Origin: an uncultured Acetatifactor sp.
GTDB taxonomy: Bacteria; Bacillota; Clostridia; Lachnospirales; Lachnospiraceae
NCBI GenBank assembly: GCA_910578815.1
Contig: CAJTSE010000002.1
Span: forward strand, 62,001-126,000
DNA: 64,000 bases
Direction: 5' to 3'
In this document: piece by piece, positions 42,962-51,138 of the stretch
Position numbering within the stretch: position 1 is the first letter of the stretch
How the letters are laid out: every line of letters begins with the position of its first letter
Translations under genes and position numbers: made by a program
Notes under the pieces: model-generated
What the model was told of the DNA's origin: nothing
Seen by the model: only the letters and a program-made list of their open reading frames with translations
Database searches by the model: none

Positions 42962-45205
42962 TTACTCAAATTCTATATCCTCTTCGATTTTACTATATAG
43001 ATCAATATGGCTTTGGACATCAATAGAATTAACAAGCCATCCACGAACCATACAAAGCTTTATAAACTCATCAATCCGATTTACTCCATTCATCTCTTTT
43101 AAGGTAACAACAATTCCAAAGCGCAGTCCCCTTCCTGCTTTTGGTGCCAGCCTCTCTTTTGTTTTTATACTTAATCCCCATAAACCGGAGGGATATGCTT
43201 TTCTTGGTCTGGCATTATCTTTCAACGCCTCACTAATATGTTTTACATTATCCCATTTACGATACAATCTTCTTGCATCTTCTTCATAAATGCTCTGAAT
43301 ACCTTCCTCGGCCTGCTTGTTATAGTCAATTGCTTTTATCACAGCCTTTTTATCTTTTTCCATAATTCTTCCAAAGTGAAGATCCATTTCTGTACTTGTA
43401 TAATCAACACCTTGATTTCTATCACTGCCCGAAAAATATGCTAATGTCGCTTTTGCAAAATAAGGATGGGCATTCATCTCTTGCGGAACAGGTATATTAT
43501 ATGTATATGTTTCATATTCATCTATCGTCCCACTCATAATAAATCTAATTTCATCATCTTTCGAATGTATGATTTCTTCTATTCTCTTTGGCACAATACC
43601 GTATCCCATCGCATAAGAAATATTGTCCTGTCGGTTCCATCCTGCTGCCGAGTCAATAATCAAGGCTTTTGCCACTTCCCTGCTTAACCCAACAATATGA
43701 ATTAAATATGCCATTTTTCTTGCAATCCAGGGAGCAGCAAAAGAAGTTCCGCATACCGAGGCCATGCCTAAAGGTTCACATACAATTATTTTATCATCTC
43801 CGTCACCGCCATAATAACAAATATCCGGTTTATAAAAAAAGGATAATACCGGTCCCTTCCTTGTATATGATGCCGGTTTCCCCTGGAAATCAACGGCATT
43901 AACCACCAATGAATTTAACGAATCCGCCGGCGCACCGATTTTTATATTTCCTGTTGCTTTCTTGCTTTTATTCGTTCCAGCCACCACAAAAATCACATCA
44001 TACTCACATTGTATCCTATCCAGCTCTGCCGCTTCAGGAGAAATAAAATTAGGATCTATTTCCATAGCAGAGCCCAGCGATAAATTCCAGATTTTTATAT
44101 CTCGGTTACCTGCCACAATGTCTCTAATCATCTTGAGAATCGTAAATGAGCTAAATCCCCCTGCCGTTGCTGCCCCAAAATGTCTTACCCGAAATCTTCC
44201 ACACCCATCTTCCAGCTTCGGATTGAAAGCCGGTCCGTCCACAATAATCGAAGAAACAGCAGTTCCATGGAAATAGTCCCTTTGATCAAGTGTTATATCT
44301 AAATCAACTTTTCTCTCATACTTAACCCATTCATGAAAGTATACCCTCTCATCAAACTGTGTATCTATAACACCTACTATTGGTTCATTTTGAGGTTTCG
44401 GAATTGTAATAACTCCTTCCTGTTTCTCAGACTCAATATCATTAAATACAATTTCGGCAAAATTTTTTACATACATCGCTATTAAATATGAGGCATTATT
44501 CTGTAAAATCTCAATTTCTCCAGGATCTAAACGCAAAGTAGTCTCATCAATCATTTTTGCGCTTACCATATCAATTCCAAATTTTCTCAACAATTCTGCC
44601 GTGCCAACTCCTGTCCTGTAGATCGTAACGATAGATTGTTCTCTTATCTTTTCATCTGCACGATCAAGTTGAAAGTTTTCTACATAATTCGCATCAACAA
44701 TAACTTTCAAAAAGATAGACTTAGGCATAATATTATCTTTATATTTTCCGCTGTTTATAAGTAAAGTATCTTTGTCTGTTATCTCTCCATTATAATGAGA
44801 AATTAACACCTTCTGACATTTCTCCAAATATTCTATAGACTTACGCAGTGCTTCAAAAGAAATAAAATAAGTAAAAACATGTTTTTTCACTACCTTGTTT
44901 TGTTTATTATACTCATCTACAAATTTAGCTCCGCGGATAGATAAATTGGGATGTGTGCCTTTCTCACCCAATAAAATTTGTAACCTGTTACTTTTAGCTA
45001 CGATACATTTATAATGTACGCTCACTAATACTCCGCCTATTGTTTGCTCTTTCATCCAATAATCTTCTAAATCAGTCAATTGCTTCTTTATCGCTGCGAT
45101 ATGGTCAGCAGTTACTCTTGCTCCTTTCGGAAGATTAACCGGCCCAAAAGCATTAGGATTTTTTCTTTGTTGAAATTTTCCACGCAAATGTAATATATTA
45201 TTCAT
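42962..45205 (-). CDS. Subtilisin-like (S8) protease paired with AAA+ ATPase
   Basis: A 747-residue protein with no signal peptide, so cytoplasmic. The catalytic triad is complete: Asp281 (GVIDTQFD), His313 (YFHGTAVSS), Ser488 (CGTSFAAPW), with oxyanion Asn412 (VVAGTNKS). Residues 1-270 form an N-terminal region without recognised domains and residues about 540-747 a C-terminal region rich in beta strands. Intracellular S8 proteases paired with an AAA ATPase are known from putative anti-phage loci; I recall the names IteS/IteA but cannot verify them. It overlaps the ATPase gene by 8 bases. The coding sequence is clearly more AT-rich than its neighbours, suggesting transfer. Confidence 0.88.
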   Translation of the reverse strand: MNNILHLRGKFQQRKNPNAFGPVNLPKGARVTADHIAAIKKQLTDLEDYWMKEQTIGGVLVSVHYKCIVAKSNRLQILLGEKGTHPNLSIRGAKFVDEYNKQNKVVKKHVFTYFISFEALRKSIEYLEKCQKVLISHYNGEITDKDTLLINSGKYKDNIMPKSIFLKVIVDANYVENFQLDRADEKIREQSIVTIYRTGVGTAELLRKFGIDMVSAKMIDETTLRLDPGEIEILQNNASYLIAMYVKNFAEIVFNDIESEKQEGVITIPKPQNEPIVGVIDTQFDERVYFHEWVKYERKVDLDITLDQRDYFHGTAVSSIIVDGPAFNPKLEDGCGRFRVRHFGAATAGGFSSFTILKMIRDIVAGNRDIKIWNLSLGSAMEIDPNFISPEAAELDRIQCEYDVIFVVAGTNKSKKATGNIKIGAPADSLNSLVVNAVDFQGKPASYTRKGPVLSFFYKPDICYYGGDGDDKIIVCEPLGMASVCGTSFAAPWIARKMAYLIHIVGLSREVAKALIIDSAAGWNRQDNISYAMGYGIVPKRIEEIIHSKDDEIRFIMSGTIDEYETYTYNIPVPQEMNAHPYFAKATLAYFSGSDRNQGVDYTSTEMDLHFGRIMEKDKKAVIKAIDYNKQAEEGIQSIYEEDARRLYRKWDNVKHISEALKDNARPRKAYPSGLWGLSIKTKERLAPKAGRGLRFGIVVTLKEMNGVNRIDEFIKLCMVRGWLVNSIDVQSHIDLYSKIEEDIEFE

Positions 45206-46244
45206 TATTCTGCCCCTTTAACTCCCTCGCTGCGGTACTCTTTGGTATCTTAGACAAGATCTCTATTTCTCGCACCGTAAACTTTTGAGACTGCAATTTT
45301 TTCAAATCCTCTGGTTTTTCATTTGTTACGGAGTAGTATAATCTACGTAAATAATCCATTTCATCATCAGGATTGCTAAATGCAACTGCTGTTCTAATCA
45401 TATTTTTCAAATCGCCCGGAAATGGCAATGGCTTCATTAGTTCCATTATTTTTCTAAAGATACGAATGTCCTTTTTCGCTAATTTGAATTTAGATAAAAA
45501 TTTATCTAAGAATTCTTCTGCAATAGACATCAAATCCTCTTGTGTATATCGATTAAAATCAATCACCGAATCAAATCTTCGAATTAATGCTTTGTCAAAA
45601 TATTCATACAGATTTGTTGTTGCCACCATGACAACTCTTTCGTTCATATAATCCATTCCTTTTAACATAGCTGACGTAGCTCTTCCCATTTCTCTTAAAT
45701 CATTCTTATTCGTTCTATCCAATGCCACTGAATCTATTTCATCAAAAAAGGCCATCACTTTTTCCGGGTGAACAAAACCATTCACTTCTTTAAAAAGCGC
45801 AGCCATATTTTTCTGAGTTTGTCCAAGCTTACTATCCACTACAGATGCAAAATCTACCATGTATATATCCCTGTCTAATATGCGGGCTAATTGCTTTACA
45901 GCCTCTGTCTTTCCGGTTCCGGGTTTACCTTGAAACAAAAATTTATTGATTCCTGCATTATGCGCCACTGCATGTACAATTCCCAATAAATCCTGTGTAA
46001 TGGAATCGGGAAGCCATAAACTATCTCCTATGGGCTCAATCTTCTCGAACAATGCCGATTCACTCTCACTCATTTGCGGAATAAAAGTATTTGTATTTGA
46101 CATTAAAGCCATAATATATTCAGCCAACTGATGGTCTCCCAATCTGTCAAAATCTTTTGCTATCTCATATGCCTCGGATCTGAATCCTGCATCATTTTCT
46201 TCCGAATAATATTTTATCAAATTTACGACATTCTTTTTCTTCAT
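45198..46244 (-). CDS. AAA+ ATPase partner of S8 protease
   Basis: A 348-residue cytoplasmic AAA+ protein. A helical N-terminal region of about 70 residues precedes Walker A GKPGTGKT (residues 106-113), Walker B VMAFFDEID (163-171), sensor 1 in VATTN (Asn211) and an arginine-finger pair at IRRFD (222-223). The C-terminus (FTVREIEILSKIPKSTAARE) looks like a helix-turn-helix. It may hold the protease inactive or feed it substrate until a trigger appears, as an inference from the pairing. AGAGGGG precedes the ATG. The promoter region has two direct repeats (46286-46313). AT-rich composition matches the protease gene. Confidence 0.88.
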   Translation of the reverse strand: MKKKNVVNLIKYYSEENDAGFRSEAYEIAKDFDRLGDHQLAEYIMALMSNTNTFIPQMSESESALFEKIEPIGDSLWLPDSITQDLLGIVHAVAHNAGINKFLFQGKPGTGKTEAVKQLARILDRDIYMVDFASVVDSKLGQTQKNMAALFKEVNGFVHPEKVMAFFDEIDSVALDRTNKNDLREMGRATSAMLKGMDYMNERVVMVATTNLYEYFDKALIRRFDSVIDFNRYTQEDLMSIAEEFLDKFLSKFKLAKKDIRIFRKIMELMKPLPFPGDLKNMIRTAVAFSNPDDEMDYLRRLYYSVTNEKPEDLKKLQSQKFTVREIEILSKIPKSTAARELKGQNNE

Positions 46245-46274
46245 ATTGACCCCTCTGTATTTTATTATGAATAT

Positions 46275-46303
46275 AGCTTAACCAAATGGGACTAAAATGT
46301 CAA
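46275..46303 (-). promoter_or_regulatory. Promoter of ATPase-protease operon with paired repeats
   Basis: Minus-strand TTGACA (46298-46303) and TAAGCT (46275-46280), 17 bases apart; the -10 is weak. Two direct repeats TGGGAC(T/A)AAAAT at 46287 and 46307 are exactly 20 bases apart and lie on either side of the -35 box, as expected for an operator bound on one DNA face. Confidence 0.5.
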
Positions 46304-46333
46304 TATTGGGACAAAAATAATTAATTTATATAA

Positions 46334-46368
46334 CAAAAAACCAGCATCTAACCGAACAGAATACTGGT
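46334..46368 (-). terminator. Terminator after M23 peptidase gene
   Basis: Minus-strand ACCAGTATTCT and AGATGCTGGT form a stem followed by TTTTTT. It lies about 65 bases after the M23 peptidase stop and insulates the ATPase-protease promoter. Confidence 0.7.
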
Positions 46369-46432
46369 CTCTTTATACAAATATACTTTTCCCTCGCCGA
46401 TCACAGGGTTTTGCTATGAGAAACGATATTTA

Positions 46433-47635
46433 TCATTCCGAATTCTCTGAGGTTTCGGACTCCTTCTCCAATAATTCATCCCCTTCCAATGAATCCTCTT
46501 TTGCCGGTGTCTGCATTTCCCCCGAATTTCCCGCCTCATACTCCTCCACTGCCGGATCCACGATATAACTGGTCCTCTTCCACTCCTTCGTCCCTTCCAC
46601 CTTCGCCGCCGCCTGGGTGTGCTTCGCCAGAAACCGGGTCAGGGCATACAGATCAAGCCAGATCTCATTATTCCCCTCCTTCTGGGACTCGTCAAAAATC
46701 AATTGCAGCCCCCAGTGCAGGTGCACCACTTCGATATTATTCACATTCTCCTTGGCGCTGTAACCAGTGTGACCCATATAACCGATCACGTCCCCCGCCG
46801 TGACCACGCTGCCCTCGGCCAGTCCCTCCGCATAAGGGTAATTCTGACGCAGGTGCGCATAGTAATAATACCGCTTCCCGTCAAAGCTGCGGATACCGAT
46901 ACGCCAGCCGCCGTACTGATTCCACCCCAGGGCTTCCACCACTCCAGACTCTACCGCGATGATGGGAGTACCCACCAGCCCCATCATGTCGTGCCCCAGA
47001 TGCTTCCTCTTATAGCCATAGCTCCTGCCTGCGCCGAAATCGTCATAATGGGTATAATCAAACCCTCTGGCAATGGGAAAATACCCTTTCAACCCGTAAA
47101 CCGTCTCATACTCCCCATCACCTGCAGTTCCAGCGGCTCCGCCGTCCGCTGCCATATTTCCTCCCTCTTTTTCTCTTTTATACTCTCCCACCAGGCCGCC
47201 GATAGCCGCGTCATATGCCTCTCTGTAATACTCGTAATATTTCATGTCCGCCGTCAGCTCATCAAGGACCGCCTCTCCCTCAGAGAGCTTCTTTGCCGCC
47301 TTGTCCATGGTCTTCAATGCACTGCTGTCAAACTTGCCTCCGGTCTTTGCCGCAGTATAAGCCAGCAGCTCCACCCAGCCGATCTCATGCTCTGTTCCGT
47401 GCGTTTTCACGTCCCAGTCATAAGCCTTGCAAAGTGCATCATAAGAAACGGTAAAATCCACCCATTTTATGTAATCTTCCTCCACAGAAAGGATGAGACT
47501 GCCTGCGGCAGGCCTGCTCTCAGCCTTTCCCTGCCTTCCTGCCACAACTGCTGCCAGCACCAGCACCAGCACGCATTCCACCAATATTCCCTTTCTCAGG
47601 CAGGATACATACCTTGCTCTTTGTCTTTTATTCAT
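46433..47635 (-). CDS. M23-family peptidase, membrane anchored
   Basis: A 400-residue protein with one N-terminal hydrophobic helix (VECVLVLVLAAVVAG), a helical middle region, and an M23/LysM-type metallopeptidase domain. Zinc ligands are visible: His212 and Asp216 (KHLGHDMMG) and His305/His307 (VVHLHWG). M23 enzymes cleave peptidoglycan cross-links, but some act only as scaffolds. The acidic C-terminal tail (EEYEAGNSGEMQ onward, Glu/Ser-rich) is unusual. ATG 47635 has GGAG about 5-6 bases upstream and is preferred over 47653. Confidence 0.87.
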   Translation of the reverse strand: MNKRQRARYVSCLRKGILVECVLVLVLAAVVAGRQGKAESRPAAGSLILSVEEDYIKWVDFTVSYDALCKAYDWDVKTHGTEHEIGWVELLAYTAAKTGGKFDSSALKTMDKAAKKLSEGEAVLDELTADMKYYEYYREAYDAAIGGLVGEYKREKEGGNMAADGGAAGTAGDGEYETVYGLKGYFPIARGFDYTHYDDFGAGRSYGYKRKHLGHDMMGLVGTPIIAVESGVVEALGWNQYGGWRIGIRSFDGKRYYYYAHLRQNYPYAEGLAEGSVVTAGDVIGYMGHTGYSAKENVNNIEVVHLHWGLQLIFDESQKEGNNEIWLDLYALTRFLAKHTQAAAKVEGTKEWKRTSYIVDPAVEEYEAGNSGEMQTPAKEDSLEGDELLEKESETSENSE

Positions 47636-47672
47636 TGCCGCTCCGGATAGCATTTCATCATTGCAATATATG

Positions 47673-47702
47673 AAAAAAGCGGCGAACTTATTCGCTCGCC
47701 GC
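47673..47702 (-). terminator. Terminator after hpf
   Basis: GCGGCGA (47679) and TCGCCGC (47696) form a stem followed on the minus strand by TTTTTT. It lies about 40 bases after the hpf stop. Confidence 0.8.
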
Positions 47703-47743
47703 CTCCGTCACGCTAACCGCTATACCAGCTTGTCCCTTCATAC

Positions 47744-48271
47744 TTATTCTTCCGGCTCGATCAACCCGTAAGTATCGCCCTTCCTCTTATACACCACGTT
47801 GACCTGATCCGTGTCCGCATTGATAAACACAAAGAAATTATGCCCCAGCAGCTCCATCTGAATGCAGGCATCCTCCGGATACATGGGCTTTATATCAAAT
47901 TTCTTGGTGCGGACAATTTTGATCTCTTCCTCGTCCATGTAATCATTTTCCACATACATTTTGCTGAAAGATCCTGACGCCTGCTGCTTGTCCACAATTT
48001 TGGTCTTATACTTCTTTAACTGCCTTTCAATAATCTCTTCCACCAGGTCGATGGATACATACATATCGTTGCTGACCTGCTCAGAGCGGATAATATTTCC
48101 CTTAACGGGAATTGTCACCTCGATCTTCTGGCGCTCCTTCTCAACGCTCAGAGTCACATGTGCTTCCGTATCGGGATTAAAATACTTTTCCAGTTTACCA
48201 ATCTTTTCTTCCACTGCCGCTTTCAATCCGGGTGTAATATCAATGTTTCTGCCTACGATAATAAATTTCAT
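47744..48271 (-). CDS. hpf: Ribosome hibernation promoting factor, long form
   Basis: A 175-residue protein that binds the small ribosomal subunit and dimerises 70S ribosomes in stationary phase. The N-terminal RaiA/YfiA domain (MKFIIVGRNIDITPGLKAAV, KLEKYF) is followed by the C-terminal dimerisation domain (IVRTKKFDIKPMYPEDACIQ, ELLGHNFFVF, VVYKRKGDTYGLIEP), which marks the long Bacillota form. Start 48271 has AAAGGG about 9 bases upstream; an ATG three codons earlier is too close to it. A promoter with an internal palindrome is at 48306-48335. Confidence 0.95.
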   Translation of the reverse strand: MKFIIVGRNIDITPGLKAAVEEKIGKLEKYFNPDTEAHVTLSVEKERQKIEVTIPVKGNIIRSEQVSNDMYVSIDLVEEIIERQLKKYKTKIVDKQQASGSFSKMYVENDYMDEEEIKIVRTKKFDIKPMYPEDACIQMELLGHNFFVFINADTDQVNVVYKRKGDTYGLIEPEE

Positions 48272-48305
48272 GGTGATCATCCCTTTCGGTTTTTATTGTA
48301 TAAAC

Positions 48306-48335
48306 ATTGTACCATGTTTTCCCATGGTTTTGCAA
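48306..48335 (-). promoter_or_regulatory. Promoter of hpf with ACCATG/CATGGT palindrome
   Basis: Minus-strand TTGCAA (48330-48335) and TACAAT (48306-48311) with an 18-base spacer. Nearly all of the spacer is a perfect inverted repeat ACCATG-N6-CATGGT (48311-48328), a likely operator or a supercoiling-sensitive element. Confidence 0.6.
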
Positions 48336-48447
48336 CAATTTAACAATTTTTTTATCTCTGCGCAATATTGATTTTTTTCGACAAAATAACATTTTTATAA
48401 TAACTTCACAAAACGGGTGTTCCGAATTTCGCCCAAGGCGAAATGAT

Positions 48448-48598
48448 TTATCCCCCTAAAAGACGGTGGATAATGTGTATAACTTCGTGTATAAGTTGCT
48501 TTTGTCCGTTTTCATGGCATTTTTGGTGTGGATAACTATTTCTCTGACCTGTATGATGTTTCGACAAAATATGTCGCTTTTTTTATTCTTTATACACA
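48448..48598. other. Cluster of DnaA-box-like 9-mers
   Basis: This lies in the 503-base gap 48281-48783, which has no supported gene. Compared with TGTGGATAA: GGTGGATAA 48465-48473, TGTGTATAA 48474-48482 (directly adjacent), CGTGTATAA 48486-48494 and an exact TGTGGATAA 48527-48535, all in one orientation; TTATACACA 48590-48598 and TTATCCCCC 48448-48456 are in the other. AT-rich tracts lie on both sides. The flanking genes are not those of a chromosomal origin, so a DnaA-binding regulatory or titration site is more likely than oriC. Confidence 0.55.
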
Positions 48599-48669
48599 TT
48601 GCACAGATCACATCTGTAATCTGCTGGTTTTCATTTGGAGCAATATTTTGAAAACTCAGGGAATTTCAT

Positions 48670-48706
48670 AATTTTCGGCCATGCCGCGCTTAGAGGCACA
48701 AACAAT
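48670..48706. repeat. Repeat module D (partial intergenic element)
   Basis: ATGCCG, a 7-base centre and AGGCACAAACAAT align with the 37-base module at 26507 and 39894. The left part is diverged (ATTTTCGGCC for CATTTCCAGA). No further hairpins of elements A-C follow here. Confidence 0.6.
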
Positions 48707-48735
48707 TCACGTTTTCGTTATCAGCCCTTCCGACG

Positions 48736-48765
48736 CAAAAGAGGATGCCCCTAGGGACATCCTCT
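48736..48765 (-). terminator. Terminator after SH3-NlpC/P60 gene
   Basis: AGAGGATG-CCCCTAGGGA-CATCCTCT (48740-48765) is a near-perfect hairpin followed on the minus strand by TTTTGC, about 18 bases after the stop. Confidence 0.75.
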
Positions 48766-48783
48766 GTACTTCAACGCCTTAAT

Positions 48784-49983
48784 TTAGAAAATTCTTCTGA
48801 TCGCCAGGATTTTCCGGTAGTCCGCCTGGGATACAATAATGCCGGTCCGCTTATTGGAAGCATGAACAATCTGTCCGTTACCAATATAGAGAGCCACATG
48901 TCCGGAGTAACAAATCAGGTCACCGGGCTGTGCATTCTCAAGACCGTCCACCTTATAGCCCTGGGTACGATCCGCAGCTGAAGAATGGGGCAGGCTTACG
49001 CCAAAGTTCGCATATACGCTCATGACAAATCCGGAGCAATCGGCACCATTGGTCAGGCTGGTTCCGCCATATACATAGGGATTACCCACAAATTGAAGAG
49101 CATACTGCGCTACCGCAACGCCCATTTCGCTTCCTTCGCCTACAGTATATGTGCTTCCGGCCGGAGCATCGCCGGAGGTATCTGTATTCGTATTTGCTTC
49201 CTGCTTCTGCTGCTTTTCGGCTTTGGCCGCCGCTGCCGCCTGAGCCTTTCTGCGTTCCTCCGCTTCCTTGGCCAGACGGGCCGCCTCTTCCTCCTTGGAC
49301 TCCGCCTGCACAAATTCACTGTGAAGCTCTACATAATCCGCCGACACCCAGCCGGTTCCTTCCTCTACATCCACCTTGACCCAGCCTTCCGTCTCTTCCA
49401 GTACCAAAAGCTCATCGGCCATGGGCACCATTCCCAGAACGGAGGATTCCGTAGTAGGCTCCTTACGTACAAACAATGTCTGCGTATTCACGGTGGCAAT
49501 CCTGGTTCCTACGCTCTTTGCGATCTCCACCGCGTCCTCACCGGTAACGCAGTATTCTCCTTTTACATACCCCGTGACGGAGCCGGATTGAATCTGATAC
49601 CAGCCGTTCTCTTCGGAAATGAAGGTTCCCACGGAATTGTTATACAGCTTTCCGACCACCTCCCCTTCCTCGCTGGGACAGCTTCTTACATTTACATAAG
49701 CCCGGACCTGGGCAATCACAAGATTACGGAACAGATCCTCTTCCGTAGGCTCCTGGACATTCTCAGCTGCCTCGCTGCCTTTACTTATATTCATCCACTG
49801 GATAATAGACTCTGTAGGAATCGCGGACTGATCCGCGACGTCTTCCAGCTTATTACCGTTTGCGATGGCCAGCCCGATTCCGCCGCTGGGCAGAACAGAT
49901 GCCTCTGCAACAAGCCCTGCCCCCGAAAAAGTTACCGCTGCTGCCAATATATACGCTGTAGCCTTTACATACCTGCGATTCAT
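48784..49983 (-). CDS. SH3-domain NlpC/P60 peptidoglycan hydrolase
   Basis: A 399-residue secreted cell-wall hydrolase. Signal peptide (AYILAAAVTFSGAGLVAEA), two bacterial SH3 domains (about 92-148 and 162-222), an Ala/Glu/Lys-rich coiled linker (228-262) and a C-terminal NlpC/P60 domain with catalytic Cys316 (ADCSGFVMS), His362 (GHVALYIG) and His374 (IVHAS). It should cut gamma-D-Glu-diamino acid bonds in the peptide stems. GGAAGGGAG precedes the ATG. A strong promoter and a WalR-type box lie upstream, and a terminator follows, so it is monocistronic. Confidence 0.94.
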   Translation of the reverse strand: MNRRYVKATAYILAAAVTFSGAGLVAEASVLPSGGIGLAIANGNKLEDVADQSAIPTESIIQWMNISKGSEAAENVQEPTEEDLFRNLVIAQVRAYVNVRSCPSEEGEVVGKLYNNSVGTFISEENGWYQIQSGSVTGYVKGEYCVTGEDAVEIAKSVGTRIATVNTQTLFVRKEPTTESSVLGMVPMADELLVLEETEGWVKVDVEEGTGWVSADYVELHSEFVQAESKEEEAARLAKEAEERRKAQAAAAAKAEKQQKQEANTNTDTSGDAPAGSTYTVGEGSEMGVAVAQYALQFVGNPYVYGGTSLTNGADCSGFVMSVYANFGVSLPHSSAADRTQGYKVDGLENAQPGDLICYSGHVALYIGNGQIVHASNKRTGIIVSQADYRKILAIRRIF

Positions 49984-50055
49984 CTTTTCTCCCTTCCTAT
50001 CCGCTTATAGAAAGACTGTATCTAATGTAATAAATATTAAAAATTCTTCTTATTT

Positions 50056-50072
50056 GTTACAGAAATGTTACA
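50056..50072 (-). promoter_or_regulatory. WalR-type box upstream of NlpC/P60 gene
   Basis: On the minus strand TGTAAC-ATTTC-TGTAAC fits the WalR (YycF) consensus TGTWAH-N5-TGTWAH exactly. It sits just downstream of the predicted transcription start of the 50083-50111 promoter, so it could repress that promoter or activate a weaker one nearer the gene. Confidence 0.6.
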
Positions 50073-50082
50073 TCTATTAACA

Positions 50083-50111
50083 AATATATCACTCTCGCAC
50101 ACGTTTGTCAA
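50083..50111 (-). promoter_or_regulatory. Sigma-A promoter of NlpC/P60 gene
   Basis: Minus-strand TTGACA (50106-50111) and TATATT (50083-50088) with a 17-base spacer. It implies a leader of about 90 bases before the ATG at 49983. Confidence 0.75.
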
Positions 50112-50181
50112 CCGTAGTACAAAATTCGCTATTCTCTTTAAAACACGGTATATTTTCAGTCTTTTTCGAATTTTCGCACAG

Positions 50182-50210
50182 AAAAAGGCCATCAAGTGAT
50201 GGCCTTTTTT
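50182..50210. terminator. Terminator after trxB
   Basis: AAAAAGGCCATCA and TGATGGCCTTTTTT form a symmetric hairpin with A and T tracts on both sides, placed about 20 bases after the trxB stop. It can work on either strand. Confidence 0.85.
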
Positions 50211-50229
50211 CTTAAGAAATTTATAAAAT

Positions 50230-51138
50230 TTATCTCCTGCAGAAGGCGCCTGCCGCAACCGCCGCGTTGGCTCCGTCCGCCACGGCGGTAATAATCTGCC
50301 GTATAGGCTTCCTCCGCACGTCTCCCGCAGCAAACAGCCCCGGAACCTCGGTGGCACAATCCTCATCCGCCGGAATATACCCGCCTTCATCCAGCTTCAG
50401 GCAGTCCCGCACCGGCTCCGTATTGGGATGAATACCCACTGCAATAAAAACCCCTGCCACATTTAGATCAGAAATTTCGTTGGTTTTTAAATTTTTTATT
50501 CGCAGATTTTTCACCGCGTCCTCTCCCTGTATTTCTTCCACCGTATGACTATAGAGTATCTCCACATTAGCCTGCTTTTTCAGCTCTTCCTGCAGCATTG
50601 CGGCCCCGCGAAATTCGTCCCGCCTGTGAATCAGATACACCTTCTCGCAGGTCCTTGCCAGATAAACGGCATCTTCCAAAGCCACGTCGCCGCCGCCCAC
50701 CACCGCCACTCTCCGGCCTTTAAAAAACGCGCCGTCACAAGTGGCACAATAAGACACTCCCATACCGGACAGTTCTTCCTCCCCCGGAACATTTAAATGC
50801 GCATGAACCGCGCCCGTGGCAAGAATTACTGTCTTTGCCTCCAGCTCCCCGTCCGTTGTTTCTACGGTTATAAACAAATCACCGGGCCGGACAGCCTTTA
50901 CCTGAGTCTCCTGAAACGCTGCACCCAGCTGATCCGCATGAGCCCGAAACTGCATTCCCATTTCAAAGCCGTTCATGCCCGGCATCCCCAGATAATTGTC
51001 TACCTCATAAGTATTCAACACCTGGCCGCCGCTCATGGGCGCGCTTTCCAACACCAGCAGATTCAAGCCCGCCCTCTTACCATATACTGCTGCCGAAAGC
51101 CCTGCGGGACCGGAGCCGATTATAATCAGATCGTACAT
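50230..51138 (-). CDS. trxB: Thioredoxin-disulfide reductase
   Basis: A 302-residue flavoenzyme passing electrons from NADPH to thioredoxin. FAD motif GSGPAGLSAAVYG, redox pair Cys131/Cys134 (YCATCDG), NADPH motif VVGGGDVALEDA with HRRDEFR, and the C-terminal FAD motif GLFAAGDVR are all present. Start 51138 has AAGGAG just upstream; the frame from 51162 includes that ribosome binding site. It is monocistronic, with promoter at 51251-51279, divergent from an SDR gene. Confidence 0.94.
   Translation of the reverse strand: MYDLIIIGSGPAGLSAAVYGKRAGLNLLVLESAPMSGGQVLNTYEVDNYLGMPGMNGFEMGMQFRAHADQLGAAFQETQVKAVRPGDLFITVETTDGELEAKTVILATGAVHAHLNVPGEEELSGMGVSYCATCDGAFFKGRRVAVVGGGDVALEDAVYLARTCEKVYLIHRRDEFRGAAMLQEELKKQANVEILYSHTVEEIQGEDAVKNLRIKNLKTNEISDLNVAGVFIAVGIHPNTEPVRDCLKLDEGGYIPADEDCATEVPGLFAAGDVRRKPIRQIITAVADGANAAVAAGAFCRR

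Noticed and set aside
42962..46244. Genomic island with defined ends or a prophage fragment
   Set aside because: The two genes look foreign in composition, but no integrase, tRNA target, direct-repeat boundaries or phage structural genes were seen.
48466..48651. Hydrophobic 61-codon plus-strand frame in the hpf upstream gap
   Set aside because: It starts with GTG without a ribosome binding site and its first codons are the DnaA-box-like sequences; hydrophobicity follows from AT-rich DNA.
48281..48783. Chromosomal replication origin
   Set aside because: The DnaA-like boxes are real but dnaA, dnaN, recF, rpmH or gyr genes are absent on both sides and no gene-strand switch is seen at this position.
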